From Hymenopus coronatus (lineage: Eukaryota > Arthropoda > Insecta > Mantodea > Hymenopodidae): a stretch of 64,000 nt of DNA. The notes beneath the pieces are model-generated. The model was given only the letters and a program-made list of their open reading frames with translations. It ran no database searches and was not told the DNA's origin. The stretch lies in contig CM060900.1 in assembly GCA_030762935.1 (NCBI GenBank), positions 373,258,632 through 373,322,631 of the forward strand, written 5' to 3'. Made by a program: the position numbers and the translations under genes. Shown one piece after another: positions 21,741 through 32,117 of this stretch (within the stretch, counting starts at the first letter, position 1; each line of letters begins with the position of its first letter).

Positions 21741-22626
21741 TGTTTACGCCAAACTTGGAAAGTGGAGTGAGAGGTCTTCATTGTTAGTAGACGCTCTTTT
21801 GTCCAGGCACGCATGAGCTACGTGTGACGGTAAAGTCCCTTTTAGTTTGGAAAAATGTATTTTTTCATTGTGCAACACTTGTCACGTGGGTGTTATGTGG
21901 ATCCTGGAAAGAAAATTATGTATTTTGGGTAATATCGACTACAGTTTCGCGGCCTTTCTGACCAATCAGAAAGAAGCCGCCATGAGAGCAATTTTACTAT
22001 ATAAGGAGAAGATTGCTGCACATCGGGGCTATCTGTTATTTGTTTACGTCGGGGCTGTCTGTTAGTTGCCTCGAAGCATTGAATTTACGTCAGGGCTGTC
22101 ACATAGTTACATCGGCTTTCAATCTAAACAACACAACTCTCATAGATACTTATTAGTCATCGGCGCCCTCAGTAGTGAATAGATAAAGTCAGTGACGCGC
22201 AACTAGACTTAATTATATAATACGAACTTAAAGAGAAAAGGGTCATAAGTAAAATACGTGTGAATTGTCGATAAAGAAAGCTCCTAGTAAATAATTGCAG
22301 GTTGTAAAGCAAAGTGCTTATTTTGTGTCTTCTAGTGACAATAAATTGAAGGAAAAGTAACGTGTGTCTAAGCAAATTCTTAAGATCACTCCTTAAACTA
22401 CCCTCATTGCTTCCACCCCGAGTGAGTCAAACCAGCATACAGGCTGAGTCTAGCTGAAGCACATCCACGGTAGTAGATATGCACAACATAAGGTACGTAA
22501 ATCTACTCATCTGGTAGTGGAGTGTATCTTTAAGCACCGTCAACGTCATCGCCCATCTGAGCACGGGGCCAATAATATACTGCTGCATACTTGGCTCTGT
22601 AACGTGGTGCACATTATAACCCTACA
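21741..22626 (+). mobile_element. LTR-like repeat, copy 1 (probably a solo LTR)
   Basis: Homologous along its length to 26387-27216. Common points in order: CTCTTTTGTCCAG, TGTCACGTGGG, a CCAAT-centred hairpin, a TATATAA box, AAAGTCAGTGACGCG, an AATAAA at 22340-22345, AACTACC[CT]CATT, GGTAGTAGA and a shared end near GTGGTGCA...CT[AG]CA. TATA box, polyadenylation signal and TG...CA-like ends fit an LTR. No gag, pol or target duplication could be seen, so boundaries are approximate. Confidence 0.5.
21949..22004 (+). promoter_or_regulatory. CCAAT hairpin plus TATA box of LTR-like copy 1
   Basis: GCGGCCTTTCTGACC pairs with the inverse ATCAGAAAGAAGCCGC, placing CCAAT near the loop. TATATAA follows at 21998-22004, 17 bp after the stem. 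The second copy has the same hairpin and the same spacing, so the arrangement is conserved despite divergence elsewhere. Confidence 0.6.
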
Positions 22627-23086
22627 ATACATACAAAGAGAATAGTGAGCATCATATTTTTAAAAACTGATTTCTATATACCTACTGCCCTTTAAATACC
22701 ATTTTCTTTCCTCGCGAGAAATAACTGAGGGTTGACAGTAATTCAGCAAACGAAATAAAGTATTAAACAATTTAAAACAATTACACACATATATTAATGA
22801 TGTTTTAAAAAAAGGTTATTTGAAATAAATTTAAGACATCTACATTCTTTGTCTGCTTTAAGAGGATCTACATTATAGGCGTATACGACTTTGACTATCT
22901 CTTCTTCTTCTCCTTGTTCTTCTTCTTATTAGTATTACTATTATTATTGCTGTTTTTATATTATTGTTCCCATTATTTTATTTTTTATTGTTCCATTTAT
23001 ACCCCAACTTAAACTGCATGGTCCAGTCGGCGGCTTTTCCGTGAGGAATAAATTGCCTATTCGGCAATTGTGTGAATTCCTGTACG
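22627..23086. other. Unassigned AT-rich sequence
   Basis: Contains a CTTCTT/TATTAT low-complexity patch at about 22900-22990. No gene or repeat family was recognised. Confidence 0.4.
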
Positions 23087-23310
23087 TTTTTTTTTTTTTT
23101 TTTTTTTTTGTCATTGGGTTTCAATATTTTTTAATGTTATTCATTAGATATTACAAGCATTCATACTCCCATTCATACTTCCGGACTCTGAGAAGGATAG
23201 GGAATAATATTGGCTAGAGAACAACTCCTTCACACCAGCCAATAATTCAGTCCAAGACCCCTCGCAAACCACGCAGCTGTTCTACCGACTGAGCTACGGT
23301 GCCACCCTAT
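23087..23310 (-). mobile_element. SINE7 with 23-nt A tail
   Basis: On the minus strand it starts GGCACCGTAGCTCAGTCGG, a clear tRNA A box, continues TAGAACAGCTGCGTGGTTTGC, has a loose B-box region, then a short body (GAGTCCGGAAGTATGAATGG) and ends in an A tail that appears as T at 23087-23109. Only one copy was noticed. Confidence 0.65.
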
Positions 23311-23423
23311 CTCTTTAAGTTTACCACTGTACATTAAATCGAAAGATATGACTCTGCTGTAAAGTGTGTAGTTTGCATTCGGAGGTCCCGGGTTAGATTC
23401 CTGGCGGGTGTTCACTCTAACCT

Positions 23424-23486
<63 letters not shown>

Positions 23487-23600
23487 CGTGGTTTACCCAT
23501 GGTAGCCAAGGCAAACACTGGGGTGGAATATTCTAGTGTAATAGAATTCCCACGGCCAGCTAGCTAGCTGCTCCAGTAGTCGGAAGTGTGCGAACTTTCT
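23311..23600 (+). mobile_element. SINE8 with an expanded 62-T run
   Basis: tRNA-like head with GGTCCCGGGTTAGATTCCTG (B box), then TTCACTCTAACCTG, then 62 T (23425-23486), then CGTGGTTTACCCATGG, GGCAAACACTGGGGTGG and CACGGCC. The downstream part matches my memory of a core shared by several insect SINEs, where only a few T precede CGTGGTTT. The T run therefore appears to be an internal expansion rather than a tail. Confidence 0.55.
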
Positions 23601-25532
23601 CACACGATATGTGTGGTTGTGGCGAGAATAGACAACTCCATTGACATTTTCTGAAAATATTTAATAGGGGCTAATAACTGATACGATTCTACGGAGTTGC
23701 AAATCGGTTTAAAATGATTACTTAACTTTTCATGAATCTAAGCAACAGAAATCATAACTGTGTAGTAATAGATATGTTAGTTTCCAGAGTTTAAGAACTT
23801 TTCGTTGTGGACGAATTTCTTTCCTTAGTAAATTTATGAGTTTAAGCTCCGTGACTCGTTAAACTGCAATCGGTGAATCCCTTTGCAATAACTGCTAAAC
23901 CGAAGATAGCTTAGCGCTACGCTACCAACACTTGAAGCTCGAGAAGCTGTATGTCTAGAAGCGTAGAAAGCGCCAGAGGTACCAAATTTTCGAAATACAT
24001 GCCCGTATATTATAATCTAAGTTCTGCCAACATCAGACTTCCCACCATTGTTCTTATGTTCCGGTTGCCAACATTTACAGCTCATATTAGCATCTAAGTC
24101 AAGACATTGCATTTTCTTTGACTGCTCAATCCCAATTATTATTCCACTGTGTTAATTCTTAGATATAGCTTACGTGCGCGTCCCTTAGTTTTGTGAACAC
24201 ACTTATTCGATTGAGCCAAATGAATTTCCTTGTTTACTGAGATTTCTAGAATCTAATAACTTTTTTTACTCTGACTTCGAGCTAATTACTTGCCTTTATC
24301 ATGACGTCTTAACTAGTAGCAGAGTTTAACATTTACATTTTTATATTTATATTGCTTAAATATGAAATAATTTATTTCAATTTTTTTCTATTGCTCCATT
24401 GTTATTTTATAAAAAATTATTAATTATATACATTAGTTACTCTATCACTACCAGGACCCTCCTTTTCCTAATTTATCCCATTTAATTTCTCTTTCATGTC
24501 TCAGGTAAGCTTTCAAGTTCTGTAGTGTGGGCGGTGCCAAACAGATGGTGTAGTTCCTTTCGTTCTGGAAATGTATCTTACGCCAGAGAGCGCTGTCTCA
24601 CCTGCCAGAGGCACTGTGCCACCCTCCTGGAATTTCTCCCTTATGGTACATGACTATTTAAACTTGGAAATGTTAGAGATTTCTGCGCGCCGCTGTGGCA
24701 TGTTTGTCTGCTGCCTGCGGCTTCTTCAGACTCCATCATTTCATCCTTACCTCCCAGAGGATGTAACTACAATGTATCCATTATGGTGTCGTAGAACATT
24801 AGGTGTCTCCCTCCTTTAAAATATATTAATCATATGATTACAGAACTATATAAAAGCCTAACTCCTGTCCTATACACGGCTTGTGTGAAAAAACAAATAA
24901 ATCTATGTAAAAGTCGTTCCGAATGAAGATATCACATAATACATTTCCCAACTTACACAAGTTTTCCGGTTAAACACTTATCTTATAAGTGCACTGGAGA
25001 CATTTTCCCTGCCAATACGTATGAAATACCTATAAGAAATTGAATAGGAAATTAAAGAATACGTGAGTAATCACGTGACGGAAGACTTCGGTGAAGTAAC
25101 ACGTATTGTGTGTGGGGTAAAAATTGCAAGATAACTTTTTCTGAGATACAACCTTTAGGAGTAGCTCGGTGGAGGCACACTGTTAGCAATGCTTAACAGA
25201 GGTTCCGAAAAAAGGCAAACTAAAACGTTCACAAGTCACTAGGGGTTTGAAATTCTGACTTTAGAGGTTTTCGAGTAGATGAAACGGCACCGCAAGATCC
25301 ATCAGCCAAACTTCAACTCAGAGGTTAGCTTCCGCACATGAATTGAATCGGCCATTGCAGAAAGGCGATTCGTCAGGTTCCTTTTTAGTTTAATTTTAAT
25401 ATGAGAATAAGTTTAATTGAATTGGCATATTTAGAGTTAGATGAAGCAGTCTACACAGGCGTAATGAATACTCCATTAAATATACTGCTAAAACTAGTTT
25501 TAAATTCATTAACGGCCTAATTGGGGAACATT
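23601..25532. other. Unassigned 1.9 kb
   Basis: No supported gene. A GC-richer patch at 24530-24800 is open on the plus strand for 82 codons but matches nothing I recognise. Confidence 0.4.
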
Positions 25533-25542
25533 TTCACCTTTG

Positions 25543-25737
25543 GCCGTGCCGTGGCCGAGTGGCTAGAACCCTAGCCTCCCAGGCGATCGCATGTTGAAAT
25601 TTTGGTGGACAAAACGGCGCAGGGGCAGATTTTCTCAGGGTTCTCAGGTTTCCCCGCCATTTCTGCATTCCATATATCTCAGTGTCATTGATTGTGGTGC
25701 CATGGAAGTAAAAGTGGACGTTAAACACTGTAAAAAA
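25543..25737 (+). mobile_element. SINE1 with 10-bp target duplication
   Basis: Head GCCGTGGCCGAGTGG, then GTGGACAAAACGGCGCAGG, TTCTCAGGGTTCTCAGG, the 3' end AAAGTGGACGTTAAACAC and a short A tail. Perfect TTCACCTTTG repeats lie at 25533-25542 and 25738-25747. The segment between the A box and the conserved body is shortened and lacks a good B box. Confidence 0.9.
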
Positions 25738-25747
25738 TTCACCTTTG

Positions 25748-26386
25748 CATAACCTAAAAATTAGATTTAAAATTCCTACAAACTCTGAATTACCATTAGG
25801 TAAACTTCCTATCAATGTGAAAAAACGGAGGTCGTAATTGAAGGGAAAATTTCCTTATTCAAGAATAAGTCAAATTTTAAGCAGAGAGTTTATGATGGCC
25901 AAATGACTCCTAATGATAAATATAATAAAGAATATCAGATTTCATTTCATTTTAGAAGTTTACCTCTCTCCAGATCTCATGAAAGGAAACCAAAGTGTTT
26001 ATAAACAAAGATACTGAATTTGTTATTATGAATTTCTAACATTCTCAAAAATAAAATGCATAATGCAAAATTTATTTCTAGAACCGTTTAGATGTTCTGG
26101 AAACGTGACATGAAGGCTGTAAAGTAAGTAGATGCAACATTTCAAAAATAAATAAAATAATGTTGTACGGCATATAATTACGTTTAATAATGGGCATTCA
26201 TTGCAGAAAGGCATGAGCGTAAATAATTACAACTGTGCTTTTGAAAAAACAAACAATTACAAAATCAAGTTTGTTTTTAGTTTACCAAGCATTGTATAAG
26301 CCAGAGCTTATACAATGTCAATGTAAAGCTAAAAGAGTATACATATATTTATTTAACTGAGAAAACTCAGCTGGAGAACAAAGCTG
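25748..26386. other. Unassigned AT-rich sequence
   Basis: No coding or repeat content recognised. It includes a short inverted repeat around TTGTATAAGC/GCTTATACAA at 26292-26315. Confidence 0.4.
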
Positions 26387-27216
26387 ACGCCAAGAGAGTG
26401 AAAGGGGATGAGAAGCGTTTTTGTTAGAAAGGTCTCTTTTGTCCAGTCACGTACACTCGAATTACAACGGGGGTGAACAGTAAAATTCGGAAGTCGGTAA
26501 TTCTTCATTGTACAAGACATGTCACATGAGGTTTGCAGTGCACCCTGGGATAAGGAAATTGACTCTTGGGAAATATTTACGTCAATTGTGCGGCCTTTCT
26601 GTCCAATCAAAAAGAGGCCGCCATAACGGTATTTTTTGTATATAAAGAACCCAAGAAGGCACATCGTGATCTGTCCGTGAAAATAATCTGTCCGTTGCGA
26701 GCTTTCTGTTACTAGCTGATCTATCTGTCGCTGTTATGCTGTCGGTCGTCAGGCTGAACTTAACTTCTTCACACAAAGTTAGACACTGTAACGTGTAACG
26801 AATTTAAAGTCAGTGACGCGTACTAATGTATATATTATAGCGCATAATTAAGGAAGAAGAGACTGTAATTACGTGTGATCAGCCAAGTGTTAGAATTCGT
26901 AACAGGTGTACAAGTTAGCATTATTGTAAGGCAAATGTGCTTATCTCGCTTCTCCTAGTAAGGAATAAACTCCAGGAAAGAATATAATTTTAATCATTAT
27001 AAGATAACTCCCTGAACTACCCCCATTAGCTGCACCACCCCAATTGAGTCGATCATCGTGCAGGATGAGCAAAACCAAGGCAAATTCAACGGTAGTAGAT
27101 TCACCTTACCAGGTAAGTGGGTCTACTCATAGGTAGTAGAGTGAGTCTTGCCTACGCCTTCAATCTGCGCTTACCGCATAAGGCGTCTTAAATGTGGTGC
27201 AAAAGACAACACTGCA
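26387..27216 (+). mobile_element. LTR-like repeat, copy 2
   Basis: Partner of 21741-22626, same orientation, roughly 65-70% identical by eye. AATAAA lies at 26964-26969, about 325 bp after the TATA box (342 bp in copy 1). Because the 3.8 kb between the two repeats holds no gag-pol remnants and the repeats are strongly diverged, two separate solo LTRs are more likely than one element with two ends. Confidence 0.5.
26590..26645 (+). promoter_or_regulatory. CCAAT hairpin plus TATA box of LTR-like copy 2
   Basis: GCGGCCTTTCTGTCC and ATCAAAAAGAGGCCGC form the same imperfect stem around CCAAT as in copy 1. TATATAA follows at 26639-26645, again 17 bp after the stem. Confidence 0.6.
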
Positions 27217-27417
27217 TATAGCACCCAACGTCAACACGATCTTAACACCGCACATTGAATAAAGCAAAATCATCTATTTGCTCTTCTGACAATAGTGCAT
27301 TAAATGCAGAAAGGTTATGAGTCTAGCATCTAATCGCGTTTTTTGAAAAAGCTAAGTATTGAAAATAAACTTTTCTGTTATTATTATGGAATCCTGTTAT
27401 GGTCTTACTAACAATAG

Positions 27418-27640
27418 TTGGTGTGGGTAGCTCAGTTGGCTAAGTGCTGGCCTTCAAGTCCCAAGACCGCGGGATCAAGGCGTGCCCAGACTGATGCTCT
27501 TTAAGTGTGCTTAAAAGCGATAGCTTCATTCCAGTAGACTTGCGGACGTGTAAAAGAACTACTGCGGGACGAAATTCTGGCACTCCTGTGGTGTTGATAT
27601 GATCCTGACAATTTACAGCGGCGTTAACACATTATACTTT
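27418..27640 (+). mobile_element. SINE4, full-length
   Basis: Starts GTGTGGGTAGCTCAGTTGGC (tRNA A box), with a degenerate B-box region near GCGGGATCAAGGC. Then come TTAAAAGCGATAGCTTC, CCAGTAGACTTGCGG, AACTACTGCGGGACGAAATT and ACAGCGGCGTTAACA. The family also occurs at 17025 and 38340 in reverse. Confidence 0.75.
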
Positions 27641-28849
27641 TTCTTTAAATATTGTGATAACAACGACATTGAATAATCAATTTGCTCCCATTCTAGATAT
27701 GTTTTCATTTCTCTGTAAAATTGTCTAGCCGATTACAGGATTGGTGTCGTCTTGTAATTGTTAGGGACTCCGTCCTGGCTAGCACACATCGTCATTTGAA
27801 GCTTGTTGCCCTTCGGGTCTCCACTTCATCCTCTCTAGAGGCGAGTTGGAAGCACAAAGGTCTATATGTCTTACGTGTAGTGCCAGTTATTGGTGGTCCC
27901 TAACGTTCACTACGCTTAAAACTTATCTTCCTACTGCGCAATAGTACAACACTCACTGGGTGCCTCCTATACTCATAAGTTTAAGAAGCATAGTTTGTTG
28001 ATAAATAATGAACCGGAAAAAATTAACAGTAATTTTATGGCAAGTCTCTTTATTTTATACTTTCACCCAGATATGGAGGGCCAAATTTTATTTTTGCCTT
28101 CTTAAGCGGTTTAATATTCGTCCACGGATTTAAAATTTGGTTGAATTGGATATGAAATTAGGAGTGGTTTATACGTAGCGTCTTCTAAAATGAACCACTG
28201 TTAGGATTATTTTTTATAAATGTTTACAATAATAAATATGTGTTACTCTATTACCCCCTTATTTTTACCACATTGTAGATGCATCAAATCTGATTATGAC
28301 TTCTTTGTGTAAATATCCATTTATTTATAGTAGAAACAGGCCAAGGTCCTTTATTGTTAACAATAAAAGTACAGCAATATACCTTGGTAGCCCTTGCGGT
28401 AGAAGCCCATAGTTTGATTACCTGTAATCCGCTTGCTTAATGCGAGGAAGCCACCAGGGACGCCGATACAAAGAGAATTCTGGGGCAGCATTAATAACTA
28501 AAGCTGGATTTAAGCAGCAGTAATCATTCTCTCGTGTATATCGCTTTGAGCAGAAGGTTTTGGGAAATAAGCGTCGAAGATTTGTTGACTATTAGTTTGT
28601 CACAAAAGAAATCCATCTATTAACCCAACAAAGAAAACATATGACCTCCAAACTAATAAGGCGCACAATATGTGTACATATGTAAGTTTGAAATTAAAAG
28701 TTACACTTATTCATATGCAGAGTATATGCCCTTTTTATATAGAATTACCAAACCCAATAAGATATACACTGTTCAACACATAACTGAACAGTGCTACAGG
28801 CATATAACATCATCGTATTGCTTATTCACTGGGTATGCCCACCCTGTAG
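27641..28849. other. Unassigned 1.2 kb
   Basis: No supported gene. A plus-strand frame at 28672-28962 partly overlaps the antisense of the decayed transposase-like gene and is taken as its shadow. Confidence 0.4.
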
Positions 28850-30020
28850 TATATATTGCTCAAATGCAACCTTCATCAATCATTTCTTCAACACTAACAT
28901 CTTCTAGGAAATTGGGTGCATTTTACTCTAGTATTGTGTCCATCCAGTCAATACTCTCTTAATCCATAAACTTGTACAATTTGTTTACATCAGCTAATTT
29001 TGCTCTCTTCACTTCCGGTATTATGGCTCTGTCAAGTTGAATAGTATGCAACATATTGTTGGATATTCCTTTCCAGAAAAGGTTGAAATGTTGGTTCCTA
29101 CGTGATTGATGCCAGCATTGCTCCATCTACTTTGTATTTGATATTCACATACGATTGTATTCTGAAACAGTTGGTTTTACTCATAGTTTGTTTCATAAAC
29201 TGGCTTCAAGGCACCAGTTCTTCAGCAAGCTTTTGTTAAAAATAACTGTGAATGGTGGATTATTCTTTGCCAGGACCATAGCTTCCAGGTAAGTTTAGCT
29301 GTTGTGATTGTAGACTGTTTCTTGATATAGAATTTGACTGGCCCAAAGTTCCGGTAACATTGTGAAAAGGAATGTCCACGAACAGGAAATAACTGAAGGA
29401 TGTTAGCATTGTACATCTTGGACACCCATAGGCAAAACTCTATCATAGTCCTATTTTTTTTTCTCTCACATCTGTAAATTCTTTTATCTTTGTTTCAAGA
29501 GTGTTGTAAAGGAGTGAAGTAACTGAATTTGCACTTTTTATGCTTGGTTTTCCATGAAGAAGTACAAGAGTGAAGATTTATCATTATGTACATGTACATT
29601 GAATATATTAACCACAACTTCTTGTGGAACTTTCATCTCACCTATGGCTTAGGTAAAGGTAGGTTTTGTGCATAATCAAATTCCAACACAAGACACCTTG
29701 GATTTGTTTTCGATGCATCTAATATTTTCTTCTTAAAAACGCTATAAGCTTTAACCTTTGTTTTATGAACTGTGTACTCCACGTTGTAGCTATCATTAAC
29801 ATTTTGCTTTAGTTTTGTTTCACATTCCACACAACAGTCACAAATGTCAGTTTTGGGATGGCAAAAGCTAAAGTTACACCTCTGACGCAAAAACCTGAAA
29901 TATGTCTTATATTTCGTTCTAAGTGTTGTCCATTGTTATCCTTCCAGTAGGTGCAAAACAGTTCATATAACTTCTTTACATTGAGACGAGGATCATCAAA
30001 ATACAATCGTTCCGATTTTC
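28850..30020 (-). pseudogene. Decayed transposase-like gene of the FPVRGHSF family
   Basis: Reading the minus strand, pieces of one protein appear in order with frameshifts and stops between: DDPRLNVKKLYELFCTYW, HPKTDICDCCVECETKLK (a Cys-rich knuckle), CLVLEFDYAQNLPLPK, NVHVHNDKSSLLYFFME, KSANSVTSLLYNTLETK, FCLWVSKMYNA, LFPVRGHSFSQC and, near the end, AKLADVNKLYKFMD. This order matches a multicopy protein family I recall from many arthropod genomes, usually left uncharacterised and presumed to be a transposase. Its superfamily is not known to me. At least three reading-frame breaks show it is dead. Confidence 0.6.
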
Positions 30021-30414
30021 CTTGACAATAGTGACTTTTTTGTGGGTTATTGACTTAAGTGTAGCAGAATCTGATCCTATATTGTGGGGTCTAGTTTTCT
30101 TGGCCTGTTCATGTGCTTACCTCTCCTTTCTTCAAAACTATCATTGTGAAGAATCTTGCTTTGTATTACTTATTCTAATCTTCTTCATACTGACTTGAAT
30201 AAGACTTAGTATGAACTTCTGACATACCTGCTTTTCAGAAACACCGTCCCTTATACTATAATGCCAAATGTTCTGTCACTTTTTCAGAGGACTCGTTGAC
30301 AGTGTCTTCAGAGTTTGATGTATTATGCAGTTAGAGAGAATGGAATCTTGCACTTCTCTATTTGAATTTCCGTAAAATCTACAATACATATCATATTGGT
30401 CTTCTTTATTATTA

Positions 30415-32115
30415 CAGACGTGTGTAAATTATTAGATTAATTCATGTTTTTTTATTTTGCTTCAGTTTAACATTCAAGATAATAGTTATTTACCGCCGTA
30501 ACCTACTTCAATTTGTCGTAATTCTTTTCTTTGCTATAATATGAAGCATATTCAATGAAACTTCTCTCATAATAATAGCTGGGGATTTTTTTTTACTTAT
30601 TGTAATATGGTGGTAGCTCTGAATTAAGAGCAGCTATTTTCTTCATGCCTGTTTATCCAACTGTTTGGTGATATTGCTTTCATTTGGTGAATGTAGTAAC
30701 TAAAGATGGTTAATATTTGCCTTTATTGTACTTTATGGCTAATATATCCTCAATGTTTATTATTAATTAATCTCAAGCCAGGTAGCGCGTGTATCTTATC
30801 CTTAACATTCACATTTATTCAAAAGTGAGGTTAGGGGTAAAACTGCTGACTTATCCCCAAGGAAAGTAGCTGTAACTGAGAATCTTTTGAAGGAAACTCT
30901 TTATTCACAACGTGAAATAGCTAAGAAATTGTGTATTTCACAAAAATCTGTTAGTCGCACTAATCAAGCTTTAAAATTCGATGAGACTTTGACCTCACAA
31001 ATGAATGGAAAATGCGGGAGGAAAAGAAAGCTATCACCTACAATTCAAAGAAAACAGATCAGCAACCAGCATTGACCTCAGTAATCAACTAAAGCAGTAC
31101 CGTACAGAAATATCAGCCTCAGTAGTTCGCAGAAGATTATGTGAAGCAGGTTTACCAGCACGCAGGCCTCGCAAAAAGGCTAAACTGACACCTGCAATGG
31201 AAAAAAAAAAAAAAGTTTAGAATAGGCCAAAGAGATGCAGAAACACCGAGTGGAATTTTGGAGAAAGGTAAATAGTCTGAAAATTGCATATAGCATAAAA
31301 TAAAAATATGTACATGTAAATGTTATGCAAATGAACTAAACAACCTAAATTTGTTTCTTTCATTACTGGTTTTGTTATACTATCTTTGAGCAATTTTAAA
31401 ACTGTTTAAAGTTAATAGAGGTTTTTATTGTTTCAGGTAATTTTCTCAGATGAATCCATGTTTGAAGTATGTGAAGAGAGCAACCAATATGTGAGAAGGA
31501 CAGATAAAGAAGCATTTTCCCCTCAGTGTGTCGATCAAAGAGTAAAACACCCAACATCAAAAATGGTTTGGAGTTGTATGTCTGTTCATGCACCTGGAGG
31601 ATTATACATAGATGTGGGATCTATGGAGCAAAAACAGTATAAAAGTGTATTAGAAACAAGACTATTTCCGCAAAGTAAAGAATGGTTTCCAAATGGTGAT
31701 TTTGTGTTCATGCATGACAGTGCTCCCTGCCATAGAGCAAAACCTGTAACCCAGATCCTCAAAGAAAACAATGTAAAAATACTACCATGGCCGGCGAATA
31801 GCCTTAATTTAAATCCAATAGAGAATCTGTGGGGTATTGTTAAACAGAGACTGAAAAAATTGAAAATAACAACAAAAGTTCAGCTTATCGAGAGCCTGAT
31901 AAGCATTTGGCCCAGAGATGAAGAAATAAAGGAAAAGTGTTCCATCCTTGTAGAGAGCATGCCTAAACGTATCAAAATGGTAATAAAGGCTAAATGAATG
32001 CACACAAAATATTAAGAGTTGGAAAAAATATGTTGTAATGTTATTTCTGTTAAATAGAAAATAAACGGTATTGTTAAAAATTTCACCATTGATTCTAATA
32101 ATTTGCACACGTCTG
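30415..32115 (+). mobile_element. Tc1-like DNA transposon, 1701 bp, with terminal inverted repeats
   Basis: The left end CAGACGTGTGTAAATTATT and the reverse complement of the right end, CAGACGTGTGCAAATTATT, match over about 27 bp with two or three differences. Both ends abut TA (30413-30414 and 32116-32117), the known target of Tc1/mariner elements. Length, ends and the enclosed DD34E transposase agree. It lies close to the end of the decayed FPVRGHSF-family gene. Confidence 0.92.
30806..31997 (+). pseudogene. Tc1-like transposase, DD34E, broken, with an apparent intron
   Basis: Order: helix-turn-helix region (LSPRKVAV, YSQREIAKKLCISQKSVSR), second DNA-binding part (VVRRRLCEAGLPARRPRKK), then the catalytic domain with FSDES, FMHDSAPCHRA and NPIENLW. 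The spacing from the second D to the E is 34. Damage: no ATG in the open frame, a frameshift near 31045-31065, a length change in the A run at 31201-31214, and TAG where a W codon is expected at 31222-31224. A GT-AG segment at 31268-31436 interrupts FWRK and VIFSDES exactly and reads as a 169-bp intron. The last catalytic exon (31437-31997) is intact. Confidence 0.85.
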
Positions 32116-32117
32116 TA

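Noticed and set aside
21741..27216. A complete LTR retrotransposon
   Set aside because: No gag, protease, reverse transcriptase or integrase remnants between the repeats, no primer-binding site recognised, and the repeats are too diverged for a single recent insertion.
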